Counted from the first letter of the stretch, positions 25,904 to 35,743 are shown. The stretch is 64,000 nt of DNA from Abditibacterium sp. (GCA_030448265.1 JAUJNG010000015.1:1-64000); one strand, 5' to 3'. Notes: a model not told the origin generated them from the sequence alone. Numbers and translations: made by a program.

Positions 25904-27343
25904 TCAGCGCACGTCGTTTTCGCCGATGCGATGCAGCTTCATCAGGTTAGTCGAGCCGCACAGCGCGACCGGCGCGCCCAGAATCACGATCACTTTGTCG
26001 CCCACGTTCGCCACGCCGCGCTGGATGAGTTCGACATCGGCTTTTTCGATCATTTCGTCGGTCGATTGCGAGGGCGCTATCACTTCGGCGCGCACGCCCC
26101 ACGACAGATTGAGCTGGCGCACCACGAAATCATGAGGCGTGAAAGCGATCACCGGCGCCGGAGGCCGGAATTTGGCCATTTTGCGCGCCGTGCCGCCCAT
26201 TTCGGTGAAACAGGCGATGGCTTTGACCTTCAAATGTCCCGCCGCGTAGGACGCGGCGTGACAAATCGCCGAAGCGAAATCGTCGTCGTTGAAATCAAAA
26301 AGGTGCGGCCCGCCCAAGCCGTCTTCGCACGAAGTCTCGATTTTGTGGACGATGCGGCTCATGGTTTTGACCGACTCGATGGGGTGCGCGCCCGACGCGG
26401 TTTCGCCCGACAGCATCACCGCATCCGTCCCGTCCAAAATCGCATTCGCCACATCTGAGGCTTCGGCGCGCGTGGGACGCGGGTTGGCGGTCATGCTTTC
26501 CAGCATTTGGGTCGCGGTGATGACGATTTTGCCCAGCGTGTTGGCGCGCTTGATGATGTGTTTTTGCAGCATCGGCACGTCTTCGGTGGGCATTTCGACG
26601 CCCAGATCGCCGCGCGCCACCATCACGCCGTCCGACGCCGCGATGATTTCGTCCAGATTATCCATCGCCTCGGGTTTTTCGAGCTTGGAGATGATTTTGA
26701 TGTTCGACATCGAGCCTTCGACGATTTGGCGAAGCTCCATCACGTCCTCGACGCGGCGCACGAACGAAAGCGCGACGTAATCCAGCTTGTTGGAAATCGC
26801 CCATTCGACATCGTGCTTATCCTTGCTCGACAGCGCGGGCGCCGAAACGTGCACGCCTGGCAAATTGATGCCCTTGTTGGTCTTAAGAATCCCGCCATCG
26901 ACGACCACGCACTTCACATCGGTTTCGGTTGTCGATTCAACGCGCAGCGACAGGTTGCCGTCGTCCAGCAAAATCGCATCGCCGCGACGGCAATCGCGCG
27001 GCAGAGCGCCGTAAGTCGTGGAAACTTCGTTTTCATCGCCCGCGACGGGCCGCGTCGTCAAAATAAAGGGTTTTCCCTCGATCAGTTCAACCGCGCCCAC
27101 CGCGAGTCCGCCAGTGCGAATTTTGGGGCCTTGCAAATCCTGCAAAACCGCGAGCGGATTGCCCAGTTCGTGCGCCACGTCGCGCAGGGTTTGAATGTGA
27201 TCGGCGTGTGCAAGCGGCCCGCCGTGCGAAAAGTTGAAGCGGGCCACGTCCATGCCCGACAGCAAAAGCGCGCGCATGACGGCGGGACTTTGCGAAGCGG
27301 GGCCAATGGTGGCGATGATTTTGGCGCGACGTTCGAGATTCAT
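25904..27343 (-). CDS. pyk: Pyruvate kinase
   Basis: Glycolytic enzyme converting phosphoenolpyruvate and ADP to pyruvate and ATP. 479 residues with the standard elements: ATIGPAS (substrate site), GMDVARFNFSHG, LQDLQGPKIRTG, the B domain (about 70-170), LSSKDKHDVEWAI, IKIISKLEKPEAMDNLDEI, MVARGDLGVEMP (catalytic metal-binding Glu/Asp), TATQMLESM, PRPTRAEASDVANAILDGTDAVMLSGETASG and a full C-terminal allosteric domain. Intact; nothing unusual. Transcribed apart from its neighbours with a palindrome upstream. Confidence 0.97.
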   Translation of the reverse strand: MNLERRAKIIATIGPASQSPAVMRALLLSGMDVARFNFSHGGPLAHADHIQTLRDVAHELGNPLAVLQDLQGPKIRTGGLAVGAVELIEGKPFILTTRPVAGDENEVSTTYGALPRDCRRGDAILLDDGNLSLRVESTTETDVKCVVVDGGILKTNKGINLPGVHVSAPALSSKDKHDVEWAISNKLDYVALSFVRRVEDVMELRQIVEGSMSNIKIISKLEKPEAMDNLDEIIAASDGVMVARGDLGVEMPTEDVPMLQKHIIKRANTLGKIVITATQMLESMTANPRPTRAEASDVANAILDGTDAVMLSGETASGAHPIESVKTMSRIVHKIETSCEDGLGGPHLFDFNDDDFASAICHAASYAAGHLKVKAIACFTEMGGTARKMAKFRPPAPVIAFTPHDFVVRQLNLSWGVRAEVIAPSQSTDEMIEKADVELIQRGVANVGDKVIVILGAPVALCGSTNLMKLHRIGENDVR

Positions 27344-27353
27344 GGTTTTAGAA

Positions 27354-27424
27354 GCGAGAAACGAGAGGCGGGAGGCGAGAAAGTTTTAGCTGGAATTTCT
27401 CGCCTCTCGCCTCTCGTTTCTCGC
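27354..27424. repeat. Inverted repeat, 29-bp arms (gagaggcg-rich)
   Basis: Left arm 27354-27382 and right arm 27396-27424 pair almost perfectly, loop 13 nt; each arm is itself made of repeats gcgagaaacgagaggcg. It lies between the DUF547 gene stop and the pyruvate kinase start on the same strand. Confidence 0.9.
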
Positions 27425-27432
27425 CTCTCAGC

Positions 27433-28335
27433 TTACCGCACGAACTGTTCGTTGAGCGACAAATTGGCGGGCATGGCCTGCACTTGATAATCGCCGGCGT
27501 TGAAGTAGCGCTGGTCGCTGTCGCGCGCGGTGTAGGAACCCAGCAGGCGGCGAATGCCATCCAGTTTGCGGCGCGTGCCTTTGGGCTTGAAATACTCATC
27601 GACGCTCAGCAGCCAGGGCGAAACCGCGACGGTGTTTTGCAGTCGTTGGGGCGGCGCAACGCGGGTCTGGTCGTTGACGAAAGCCGAAATGACGGCGTTG
27701 AGCTGCGCGCCCAGTCCGACATAGCGAAAAACCGAATTTTGAGCGCGCGGGCCGGAATTGGTGCCGTCGAGAAGCGCGAAGAGCGCGCGCGGATCCATTT
27801 CAGCGATAATGCGGCGCATCTCGGCAAAGGAGTAGGATTTTCCGCCCACAACGCGGGTTTTAGCGGTGTCCAAATCCTTGATTTGAACAGGCGATTTAAC
27901 CGGATAGGCATCGGCGATGGCTTTAATGAAAAGCGCGTTGTAAGCGTTGATCCAAAACATCAGTTCCGGCGTGCGGTCGAGAGTTTCGGTCGCTTTGGGA
28001 TTGTTCTTATCGGCGGGAAGTTTCCAGGCCGGAAAGCGGTTCAAATCGGCAATCGCGACGGCGCGCACAAAGGTTTCGAGGTCGTTGTTGCCCTTGAGTT
28101 TGGCGTAGAACACCGCGCCTTCTTTGTCGACATTGGCGCGCAGCACTTTGTCGAGCAGTTCATAGGGAAAAGCGACGCCCTGCCCCAGAGCGCGAATTTC
28201 GGCTTCGGAAAGCGAGGCGGCGGGACGAGACGCGACGGGCGCAATGACTTGAGCGCGCGCCGTCGAAAGAGCGGTAGGGAGCAAAACGGCGCTCGAAAGC
28301 AGCACGGAAGCGGTGAGTGACAGCGATTTTTTCAT
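27433..28335 (-). CDS. Exported DUF547-domain protein
   Basis: 300 residues with a signal peptide cleaved after ALSTARA/Q. The DUF547 (PF04784) core is recognised by LMFWINAYNALFIKAIADAYPV (about residues 133-154), followed by RVVGGKSYSFAEM, ALFALLDGTNSGPRA and PPQRLQNTVAVSPWLLSVDEYFKPKG. DUF547 proteins are widespread in diderms but have no established biochemical role; some are related to papain-like or lipid-associated folds. Single gene between two palindromes. Confidence 0.88.
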   Translation of the reverse strand: MKKSLSLTASVLLSSAVLLPTALSTARAQVIAPVASRPAASLSEAEIRALGQGVAFPYELLDKVLRANVDKEGAVFYAKLKGNNDLETFVRAVAIADLNRFPAWKLPADKNNPKATETLDRTPELMFWINAYNALFIKAIADAYPVKSPVQIKDLDTAKTRVVGGKSYSFAEMRRIIAEMDPRALFALLDGTNSGPRAQNSVFRYVGLGAQLNAVISAFVNDQTRVAPPQRLQNTVAVSPWLLSVDEYFKPKGTRRKLDGIRRLLGSYTARDSDQRYFNAGDYQVQAMPANLSLNEQFVR

Positions 28336-28411
28336 ATTGGATCCAAAGGGGGACGGGCGAGGCAGACGGGCGAAACCCTGTGAGGTTCAGCGTGCGCCCC
28401 AAGAAATCATA

Positions 28412-28497
28412 GCCACAAAAGACACAGAAAGAGAGGATTGGAGACCCAAAATGTCACTTTTTCCGGCCCACTCCTGTGTTTTTGTGTCTTTTGTGGC
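28412..28497. repeat. Imperfect inverted repeat (gccacaaaagacacag)
   Basis: Left arm 28412-28429 pairs with 28480-28497 with few mismatches; the spacer is about 50 nt. Its wording (tgtgtcttttgtggcc) is related to that at positions 1-60. Lies between the plsC stop and the DUF547 start. Confidence 0.7.
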
Positions 28498-28505
28498 CAA
28501 TATCT

Positions 28506-29165
28506 TCAACGCCGGTCGCGCATCGCGGCGATTTCGCTCATAATGCGATTTCCAATCGCCTCCAAAGTTTCGCGGTCGGCTTTGCGCGCGTATTCCGCCT
28601 CAAAGTAAAGCGGCTCGCCGAACTCGATGCGCGCTTTGACGAGGCGAAACCCGCCTCGTCGCGGCGAAAACGCCTTTTCGGTTCCCGAAATGTAAACCGG
28701 CACGACCGGCGCCTGGTTGGAGTGTGCCAGCATCGCCAATCCCGCTTCGGCGGGACCGAGTTCGCCGGTGCGCGTGCGCGTGCCTTCAGGGAAAATCAGC
28801 AGAGGATGGCCCTGCGACAGCACAGTTTTGGCGGTTTTGAATGCCGCCCTGTCCGCCGCCCCGCGCCTGACTGGAAAACTGCCCATTTGCTCAATCGCCC
28901 AGCCGATGATGCCCTTGAACAGCTCGGCTTTGGCCATGATAAACGGCCATCTCCCGCATGAAACGCCCACAAGCGGCGGATCGAGCAAAGATTGATGATT
29001 GGGGGCCAGAATCACCGGCCCCGTCGCGGGAATATTTTCGCGCCCCACGACTTCCCAGCCGCCCAATCGCAGATAAATTTTAAAAACCGCGCTCATAAAC
29101 GGAAAAACCCAGGTGTGGCGCGGAAATTTGGGTTTCGCTTTGGTTGGCGGAGTTTCGGCGCTCAT
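28506..29165 (-). CDS. plsC: 1-acyl-sn-glycerol-3-phosphate acyltransferase
   Basis: 219-residue membrane-associated enzyme that adds the second acyl chain to make phosphatidic acid. Motif I is APNHQSLLDPPLVG (catalytic His and Asp of HX4D), motif II around GSFPVRRGAADRAAF, motif III LLIFPEGTRTRTGELGPAE and motif IV AGLAMLAHSNQAPVVPVYISGTE. Its ATG overlaps the stop of cmk (ATGA), an arrangement (cmk-plsC) common in many bacteria, so this is the second gene of a two-gene operon. Confidence 0.94.
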   Translation of the reverse strand: MSAETPPTKAKPKFPRHTWVFPFMSAVFKIYLRLGGWEVVGRENIPATGPVILAPNHQSLLDPPLVGVSCGRWPFIMAKAELFKGIIGWAIEQMGSFPVRRGAADRAAFKTAKTVLSQGHPLLIFPEGTRTRTGELGPAEAGLAMLAHSNQAPVVPVYISGTEKAFSPRRGGFRLVKARIEFGEPLYFEAEYARKADRETLEAIGNRIMSEIAAMRDRR

Positions 29166-29836
29166 GACATTCTTTCCCGCGCCAGTTCCACGATGCGCGC
29201 TGCGACTTGCTGGGGCGTTAAATCATCGGTTGCGACGTGAACCGCGTCGGGCGCGGCTTTGAGCGGCGAGGTGGTGCGGTTGAAATCGCGCTCGTCGCGC
29301 TCCACGATGTCGCGCGTGGCGGCTTCCAGGTCGCCGTTTTGCCCACCTTTTTCCCACTGCTGAAGGCGGCGATGAGCGCGCGCCGGCGTGGTGGCGGTGA
29401 GGAAGATTTTCAATTGCGCGTCGGGGAAAACCACGGTTTGAATGTCGCGGCCTTCCAGAACCGCGCCGCCAAATTCGCTTTGCGCTTCCAGACCGAGGAC
29501 GCGCTGGCGCTCGACGATATGGTGGCGCACTTCGGGCAAAGTCGCCACTTTCGAGGCCAGAGCACCGACTTCGGGCGTGCGAATGATGGCGGAATAATCG
29601 CGGCCATCGCACCACACCTGCGCGCCGCCCGCGCCAAAGCGAATCGGCGCCGACTCCGCGAGATGAGCGATTTGAGGCGCATCGTCGCGGGCGTTCCAGC
29701 CCAGTTCGTGGGCGCGCAAAGCGACGGCGCGATACATGGCGCCGGTATCGACATAAGCGAAACCCAGTTCTGCGGCGACCAGTTTGGCCGTCGTGCCTTT
29801 GCCCGCTCCGGCGGGGCCGTCGATGGCGATAATCAT
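29162..29836 (-). CDS. cmk: Cytidylate kinase
   Basis: 224 residues; phosphorylates CMP/dCMP using ATP. MIIAIDGPAGAGKGTTAKLVA holds the P-loop, AYVDTGAMYRAVAL the NMP contact, VLEGRDIQTVVFPDAQLKIFLTA the GRDI motif, and VERDERDFNRTTSPLKAAPDA the C-terminal RDxxDxxR-type motif. The ATG at 29836 is chosen because upstream in-frame residues do not match the family. Normal length and intact. Confidence 0.95.
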   Translation of the reverse strand: MIIAIDGPAGAGKGTTAKLVAAELGFAYVDTGAMYRAVALRAHELGWNARDDAPQIAHLAESAPIRFGAGGAQVWCDGRDYSAIIRTPEVGALASKVATLPEVRHHIVERQRVLGLEAQSEFGGAVLEGRDIQTVVFPDAQLKIFLTATTPARAHRRLQQWEKGGQNGDLEAATRDIVERDERDFNRTTSPLKAAPDAVHVATDDLTPQQVAARIVELARERMS

Positions 29837-30071
29837 AACTTTGGGCGGTTTGCGAGCGCCAAGGTGCCGTTTTGGGCGCGGCAAGTGTCGCCGCGCGCCG
29901 CGCGCCACGTCAAGCGGTGGGGTTTGCCAGCGCAAGATATGGAAGTTTTAAAGCGGCAGCGCCCACTTTTGTAGCGTCCACTCAGAGGCTTGAGATGGCC
30001 AGGTCTCGTAAATCCAGTGAATTAGCCGTAAAATCTTAAGCCTGGCGAGGTATAGGGATACTTAACAACGT

Positions 30072-30833
30072 ATGCACATAGCGGTGCTCTGTATGCAATT
30101 TTCATTAACGCGGCGTGGGGGCTTCGCGAAGAGATGCGGCTTCACGCTGATCGAGATGCTGGTTGTTATATCTATCATAGCGATTCTGGGGGCTATTTTA
30201 TTTCCGGTGTTCGCGCGGTCGCGGGAGAACGCGCGGCGCTCGACATGCCAGAGCAACCTGAAGCAGATCGGGCTGAGCCTCCTGCAATACACTCAGGACT
30301 ACGATGACAAGCTCGTGCGCGCCTGGTATGGCGTGGGCAACGGGGGCAGCAACCCGACCAACAGGTATAAGTGGATGGACGCCATCTTCCCCTATGTGAA
30401 GAGCGAGCAGGTCTTCAACTGCCCCAGCCATTCCTTCACCGCTCCAGCCGGCGCCTACAAGTTCCGCAACGGAACCAATTACGGCTCCTACGCCATCAAC
30501 GCTTCCTACTGGGGCGACTCCGACGTGGAACAGTCGCCTGCGGGTGAGGTCAACACCAGCCTGGCCGCCCTCCAGGACGCTGCGGGCACCATCTGGATCG
30601 GCGACAGCAGCGCCCACTTCGAATTCGCGTGGGAGAACAAGGACGACCAGCCAGATGTCGCCACCGACCCATCGGGCCTGCGCTATCTGGATTACCTGGT
30701 CGAGCGCCATCTGAACACCATCCCCCTTCTCTACTGCGATGGTCACGTTAAGTCGGTCAAGCTCGATACCCTCATCAGGAAGAACGCCGCCGGTGTTTAC
30801 CCCGTCTTCACCATCCAGGACGACAACTTCTGA
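30072..30833 (+). CDS. Type IV pilin-like/DUF1559 protein with H-X9-DG motif
   Basis: 253 residues, second copy in the window. [20 protein letters not shown] is the cleavage site and start of the helix, then [36 protein letters not shown]. The late motif [17 protein letters not shown] is H-X9-DG. Its centre ([39 protein letters not shown]) is closely similar to the copy at 14098-14886, so the two are recent relatives. The start may be the ATG at 30072 or the one at 30093. It stands alone, followed by a convergent cyclase-STAND gene. Confidence 0.92.
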   Translation: MHIAVLCMQFSLTRRGGFAKRCGFTLIEMLVVISIIAILGAILFPVFARSRENARRSTCQSNLKQIGLSLLQYTQDYDDKLVRAWYGVGNGGSNPTNRYKWMDAIFPYVKSEQVFNCPSHSFTAPAGAYKFRNGTNYGSYAINASYWGDSDVEQSPAGEVNTSLAALQDAAGTIWIGDSSAHFEFAWENKDDQPDVATDPSGLRYLDYLVERHLNTIPLLYCDGHVKSVKLDTLIRKNAAGVYPVFTIQDDNF

Positions 30834-30932
30834 GGCTGCTTCGCTTTGCACAGCGCCCGCCCCAACTTCCCTCGATAGGCGCTCTCATCCCCCTCACGCC
30901 CCAGGCTCTGATTGCATGGGCCTCAATTCATA

Positions 30933-33785
30933 TTACGATCCACTGGAGAGCGCCGCTTCGATGGCCTGCTGCGGGTCAAGCCGCGTCCCAGAGGCGCGCT
31001 GGAACTCGAACTCTTGGTCGCCAAGAGCGGCGCGGGCGGCACTTTCCTGCCTTTCTAAGATGTCGCGCCAATCGTCGCGATAAGGTTCCCCGCGCAACGC
31101 GTCCGACGCGCCCAGAGTTCGCGCGACGAGGGGCCAGTTGCCTTCCAGCCCGTGCAGCCATGATAGGATGTGCAGCGTGGGCAGGAAGCCTCCTCCAGCC
31201 GTGTTTTCTTTAAGGACAGCGTAACTATCACGCAGCAGTTCGCGCCCGCGCGAGAGGTCGCCCTGATGCAGCGCCGCCCATGCCGCGTCATGGCGATACC
31301 AGGCCAGCACGATGGAGCGGTCACCGCTCTTTTCGGCGCGCTGCACGACTTCCTCGAAGAGGGGGCGAGCCTCCGCGATGCGCCCGCTGGCCGCCAAAAG
31401 TTGAGCGTATTTGTAAAGGCCAAAAATAAGGCCGCTTTCGTCGCGCGCAACGCGCTTCACGGCCAGACTTTTCTCCATGACATCCCACGCCTCGTCGAAA
31501 CGGCCCACCCTGGCCAGAATTTCGGCTTGCAGGATCAGGGAGTCGTTGAGTTCAAGCTCGCAGCGTTCGATTTCGTTCGATTCACGCGCCTGGCTCTGGG
31601 CCTGCTCCAGGCACGAACGGCGCAGCTCCACGATGGACTCGCTCAGTTCCAGCGCCGCCTCGGGGCGACCGGCGCGCATCTCATCCCACATGCGCTGATC
31701 GAGCGCGATGGCTTGAAACTCCACTAATTGAGCCTCACGCGCCAGACTTTCGAGCTGCTCGATACGCGGGCCGCAGCGCGCCCAGTCGGCTCGGTGGCGA
31801 TCCGTCTGAATCAGACGGTGCAGCGCGCGGCAGCGAGTGTTCACATTCGCGGCGGGCGCGGCGCGCAGCGAGGCTTCCAGGCGCTCGTAGTTCTCGGTTG
31901 TGCCCGCGATGCGGTTCCACAACAACGCGGCCTTGGTGGCCAGCCGCAGGGCGTCTTCGGGCCGCGCCCCGATGCTCCAGTTCCAGGCGGCGCGCCAGTT
32001 GTCGGCCTCGGCCTCGAAGAGCCAGAGCGCGTGGCTGAGATCGAGGCTCATTTCGGTGTCGCGCTCCTGCGTCTGCTTGAAGCACCATTCCAGGTGCCGT
32101 TCGCGCAGCGCCTCGGCCTCGCCCGCCGCCTCCAACTCTTCGAGGGCGAACTCGCGGATCGTTTCCAGCATTGCAAAGCGCGCCTGCCCGTCCAACTCGT
32201 CGCGGCGCACCAGCAGACTCTGATTCAGCAGCGAGGCAATGCCTTCGAAGACATCAAGCGGAGCCTGGGAATCTCCAAGCGGCACGGCGCAGACCTGCTC
32301 GGCGCTCTCGAACCCGAAGCCGCCGCGAAAAACGCCCAGACGGTGAAACAGGCGCTTCTCGTTGTCGCCGAGCAGGTCGTGGCTCCACGCGATGGCGGCG
32401 CGCAGGGTCTGCTGGCGGGCCGCCGTGTCGCGCGCGCCGCCCACGAGAAACGACAGGCTCTTTTCCAGTCGCGCCATCATCGTCACGGGCGACAAAAGTT
32501 TGACCCGCGCGGCCGCCAGTTCGATAGCCAGGGGTAGCCCGTCGAGCCGCGCGCAGATTTCGGCGATGGCGGGCGCGTTCGCCTCGTTGATCGAAAACTC
32601 CGGCTTGACCGCCCGCGCCCGCTCGATGAAGAGCGCCACCGACGCATATTGCGAGAGCACCGTCACATCCGGCAGCGGCCTGCGCTGGGGCAGGGCCAGG
32701 GGCGCGACGGGAAACTGCTGCTCGCCGCCCAGATGCAGCGGCACACGGCTGGTGGCTAAAATCTGCAATTGAGGACAAAGCGCCAGCCAGCGCGCCACAA
32801 TGGCGGCGCCCTCCACCAGGTGCTCGAAGTTGTCCAGCACCAGCAACATTTTGCGCGTCTTGAGATGCGCCACCACCCGTTCCTGCACGTTTTGCGAGCC
32901 GTCGTCGCGCAGACCCAGCTCGCGCGCGAGGGCGCCGGCAATGGCGTCTTGCACCGCGTGGGGCGACAAAGCGGCATCGGACGGCGGAACCGGCGCGAGC
33001 GGCACGAAAAAGACGCCATCTTCCCACATCCCCAGCGTGAGGGCAGCGATTTCTAGAGCCAGACGGGTTTTGCCGGTTCCGCCCGTTCCCAGCAGTGTCG
33101 TCAGGCGCGACCCAGACTGCAAAAGGGCGCGCACCGCTTCAATTTCCGTCTCGCGCCCCAGAATCGGCGACAGGTGCGCCGGCAAGTTGTGGGAGCGGTT
33201 GTCAAGCGTGCGCAGCGGTGGAAATTCATGCGGCAAGTCGTGGATGCACAGCTCGAAGATGTGTTCGGGGCGCGGCAAATCTTTCAGGCGATGCTCGCCC
33301 CTATCACGCAGCTCAAAACTCGGTGACAGGTCGTCCACGAGCGTGGCGGCGGCGCCCGACAGCAGAACCTGCCCGCCGTTCCCTGCGCTCATCAGCCGCG
33401 CGCCGCGATGCACGTCAATGCCGACATAGCCTTCGTCAGTGGGCGCCGGTTCGCCGCAGTGCAGGCCCATACGCACGCGCAGCGGATGGCCCAGGGGCCA
33501 GGGGAAGGAGTGAATCTCGCGCTGCGCCTGCACAATCGCAGCAATGGCGCCCTTGGTGCTGCGAAAAACGGCGAAAAACGCGTCGCCCTGCGTATCGACC
33601 TCAACTCCTCCATGAGCAGCGAACGCGGTGCGCAAAATGCGGCGGTGCGCTTCGAGCTGCGCGGGGTAAGCCTCGCCCAATGCATGCAGCAGCGCCGTCG
33701 AGCCTTCGATGTCGGTGAACAGCAGCGCCAACATGCCGGTTGGCAAATCGGGCTGCGCGCCTGCGTTCGGGAATTGCTCGCTCAT
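30933..33785 (-). CDS. Class III cyclase-like domain fused to STAND ATPase and TPR-like repeats
   Basis: 950 residues starting at the ATG at 33785. Cyclase domain (about 16-185): TGMLALLFTDIEGST with metal Asp25, DTQGDAFFAVF with Asp69, and IDVHRGARLMSAG, where His stands in place of the usual Asn of the transition-state pair, as is common in this fusion family. STAND module from about 208: LGRETEIEAVRALL, Walker A GTGGTGKT (233-240), Walker [36 protein letters not shown]. The C-terminal half is helical TPR-like repeats. Architecture resembles mycobacterial Rv0386-type proteins but without a LuxR DNA-binding end. Cyclase activity is not certain. Possibly a sensor regulated by ligand binding to the repeats. 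Confidence 0.88.
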   Translation of the reverse strand: MSEQFPNAGAQPDLPTGMLALLFTDIEGSTALLHALGEAYPAQLEAHRRILRTAFAAHGGVEVDTQGDAFFAVFRSTKGAIAAIVQAQREIHSFPWPLGHPLRVRMGLHCGEPAPTDEGYVGIDVHRGARLMSAGNGGQVLLSGAAATLVDDLSPSFELRDRGEHRLKDLPRPEHIFELCIHDLPHEFPPLRTLDNRSHNLPAHLSPILGRETEIEAVRALLQSGSRLTTLLGTGGTGKTRLALEIAALTLGMWEDGVFFVPLAPVPPSDAALSPHAVQDAIAGALARELGLRDDGSQNVQERVVAHLKTRKMLLVLDNFEHLVEGAAIVARWLALCPQLQILATSRVPLHLGGEQQFPVAPLALPQRRPLPDVTVLSQYASVALFIERARAVKPEFSINEANAPAIAEICARLDGLPLAIELAAARVKLLSPVTMMARLEKSLSFLVGGARDTAARQQTLRAAIAWSHDLLGDNEKRLFHRLGVFRGGFGFESAEQVCAVPLGDSQAPLDVFEGIASLLNQSLLVRRDELDGQARFAMLETIREFALEELEAAGEAEALRERHLEWCFKQTQERDTEMSLDLSHALWLFEAEADNWRAAWNWSIGARPEDALRLATKAALLWNRIAGTTENYERLEASLRAAPAANVNTRCRALHRLIQTDRHRADWARCGPRIEQLESLAREAQLVEFQAIALDQRMWDEMRAGRPEAALELSESIVELRRSCLEQAQSQARESNEIERCELELNDSLILQAEILARVGRFDEAWDVMEKSLAVKRVARDESGLIFGLYKYAQLLAASGRIAEARPLFEEVVQRAEKSGDRSIVLAWYRHDAAWAALHQGDLSRGRELLRDSYAVLKENTAGGGFLPTLHILSWLHGLEGNWPLVARTLGASDALRGEPYRDDWRDILERQESAARAALGDQEFEFQRASGTRLDPQQAIEAALSSGS

Positions 33786-34054
33786 GCCGTAAGTATCGAG
33801 ATAATGCTCGTTTCGAGCAAAGTTTGACCGTGTTCGATGCTTTAAGAGCGTATTAGAGAGGAAATCGAACTTTGAGATTCTGGGAGCGGGGGGCGGCAAG
33901 AGCGCACCCCCCACCCCGCAACGCACGGGGCGGCCCCCCCACCTAGGTAACAGTATGGGAGGTGCTATGTGGGGGGGTGGGTGGGTGGCACCCACACCCC
34001 CACGGGGGGCGGGTGTTGTATTGATCGAGACGCAGAGCGAGGGGGGCAGCGCGC

Positions 34055-34096
34055 CGAGCATCCTTGCTCGCACCAGGCAGCGAGCAAGGATGCTCG
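34055..34096. repeat. Inverted repeat, 16-bp arms
   Basis: cgagcatccttgctcg (34055-34070) pairs perfectly with cgagcaaggatgctcg (34081-34096), loop 10 nt. A related phrase gagcattcttgctcgc occurs at 5845-5862. Confidence 0.88.
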
Positions 34097-34133
34097 CGCT
34101 CCGACCTCTTTGGAAGCTGTTTGGGAAGTGCTC

Positions 34134-34224
34134 GTAGGGGCGTAGCGTGCTACGCCCAAAACCCTGAGCGCGCGTCATTTGAAGGCTTCTCCAACGCCCT
34201 GGGCGTAGCACGCTACGCCCCTAC
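34134..34224. repeat. Inverted repeat, 24-bp arms, copy 2 of a dispersed family
   Basis: Arms 34134-34157 and 34201-34224 match base for base the arms at 9261-9284 and 9305-9328; only the loop differs. Pairing extends further outward here (ggaagtgctc with gggcacttcc). Confidence 0.93.
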
Positions 34225-34405
34225 GGGCACTTCCGAATCAACTTCTTAGAGAGGATAGGAGTCCCACCTCGACCCAATTTTCAACGGCGTAACTCCTCTA
34301 TTTCTCTGCGCCTTTGCGTCTCTGCGGTGAAATTTTCTAATGCAATTGCCCTGAGAGGCGAGCCACCGGCGCGGACGAATTGATGCCGGTTTTTTCCTGG
34401 AAAAA

Positions 34406-35743
34406 TCAAAGGGGAAGGCGAATCGAAAAGGTCGTGCCGCGTTCCGTGTCGCTCTTCACCGCGATTGTGCCCTTATGACGGCTGATCAAACCGGCCACGA
34501 TGCGGGTGCCAAGCCCCGTGCCGCCGGCCTTGGTCGAAATGGTTTGATCGGTGAACAGGCGGGATTTAATGTGATCGGGAATGCCGCGCCCCGTATCCTC
34601 CACTTCGAGCAGCAGCGTGTCTTCCCCAGGCTGTGGGGCTCGCGTGCGAATCGTGACCGAACCTCCTGCGGGCGTTTCGGGAATGGCGTTGTTGGTCAGG
34701 TTATACAGCGCAATGTAAATCTGCCTGAGATCGAAGTGTGCGAACGGCATCTGGGAATCCAGGTCGAGATGCAGTTGAACGCCGGAGGCTTCAGCCATGG
34801 GGCGCAAAGCAAGCGCGACCGAATGCACCGTGTCGTTGATGTTGGCTTCCTCAAAGAAAGGGGGAGTGACTTCGCCTTTGACGGCATCGGCAATTTCCCT
34901 GGTGCGCGCGTGCAGCTTGTCCGCCGAATCCAGAGCGCTCTCCAATATCCAGCCATAGTTGTCGCGCGCTGTCGAAGACATTTCCTGGATCGCCTCTGGC
35001 CATGAAACCCGTTGCGGTGTGGATGCGCCGGCTTTATCGAATGCTTCGAACATTCCATCCAGCATGGGCGAGAGAGTCATCAGGCCGCACTGAATCGGCG
35101 TCAGCATATTTTTAATGTCGTGAGATATATCGCCTAAAAGATTCACTATCTCGGCTTTTTTGGCTTTCTGAGTCAACCGCGCGGTTTCGATAGAAGCGGC
35201 AGCCTGAGCGCTGAGCACTTCGAGCACCTTGAGATCTCGCTCCTCGAATCGATGGCGTGAGTTGAGAATCTGCATCACGCCCAGAGGTTGTCCGCCCAGG
35301 CGTTTGAGGGGCACCGTCAGCATGGATTCGGTGTGGTAACCCGTGATTTGGTCTACCTCGCGGTTGAAATTGGGGTTTTCGCGGGCCCGATGGGTCAGTT
35401 CGGCTTTGGCAGTGGCGAAGACATGGCCACTGATACCGCGTGACGCTGGATAACCATACCCAATGAGGTGATGGGCCTGTGGATAGGTGACATGACGAAA
35501 TACCAGAGTGTCGCTTGGCACATCATGCAGTTGGATCGAACCCGCATCGGCCTGAAGCACTTCAATGGCGACGGCCAAGGTTTCGCGCAGCATATCGTCC
35601 ACCAGAGAATGGGAAAAAAGCGCCTCGGTGACGCGATGAATGGCATGCAGCTGCCGCTCTCGGAGCTTCAATTCCGCCTGCAAATCAGCCTGCGGCCCCA
35701 GGAGATCTTGGTCGCGTGGCTCTCCATCCATGCGCTCGTTCAT
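34406..35743 (-). CDS. GAF-domain sensor histidine kinase
   Basis: 445-residue soluble kinase starting MNERMDGEPRDQD at the ATG 35743. An N-terminal coiled helix (LQAELKLRERQLHAIHRVTE), a GAF domain (about 45-190), dimerisation helix with phosphoacceptor His208 ([14 protein letters not shown]) and an HATPase domain with [22 protein letters not shown] and [14 protein letters not shown]. Its sequence is very similar to the kinase half of the fusion at 14883-18602. No receiver or membrane segment. It is divergent from the Crp/Fnr regulator gene, so the pair could form a regulatory unit, though no cognate receiver is directly adjacent. Confidence 0.93.
   Translation of the reverse strand: MNERMDGEPRDQDLLGPQADLQAELKLRERQLHAIHRVTEALFSHSLVDDMLRETLAVAIEVLQADAGSIQLHDVPSDTLVFRHVTYPQAHHLIGYGYPASRGISGHVFATAKAELTHRARENPNFNREVDQITGYHTESMLTVPLKRLGGQPLGVMQILNSRHRFEERDLKVLEVLSAQAAASIETARLTQKAKKAEIVNLLGDISHDIKNMLTPIQCGLMTLSPMLDGMFEAFDKAGASTPQRVSWPEAIQEMSSTARDNYGWILESALDSADKLHARTREIADAVKGEVTPPFFEEANINDTVHSVALALRPMAEASGVQLHLDLDSQMPFAHFDLRQIYIALYNLTNNAIPETPAGGSVTIRTRAPQPGEDTLLLEVEDTGRGIPDHIKSRLFTDQTISTKAGGTGLGTRIVAGLISRHKGTIAVKSDTERGTTFSIRLPL

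Larger units (their letters stand above)
33786..34405. other. Gene-free gap with G/C tracts and palindromes
   Basis: 620 bases between two minus-strand genes. 33880-34020 is an extreme G/C region with runs such as cccccc and ggggggg (agcgcaccccccaccccgc ... gtgggggggtgggtgggtgg) that can pair with itself. It is followed by inverted repeats at 34055-34096 and 34134-34224 and by a ctctgcgcctttgcgtctctgcggtg segment (34298-34330) similar to the palindrome at 50264-50350. I see no gene here. Confidence 0.75.

Noticed and set aside
33880..34020. Replication origin or regulatory hub in the G/C-tract region
   Set aside because: No DnaA-box clusters, AT-rich unwinding region or dnaA/dnaN neighbours; it is better described as a low-complexity palindromic gap.
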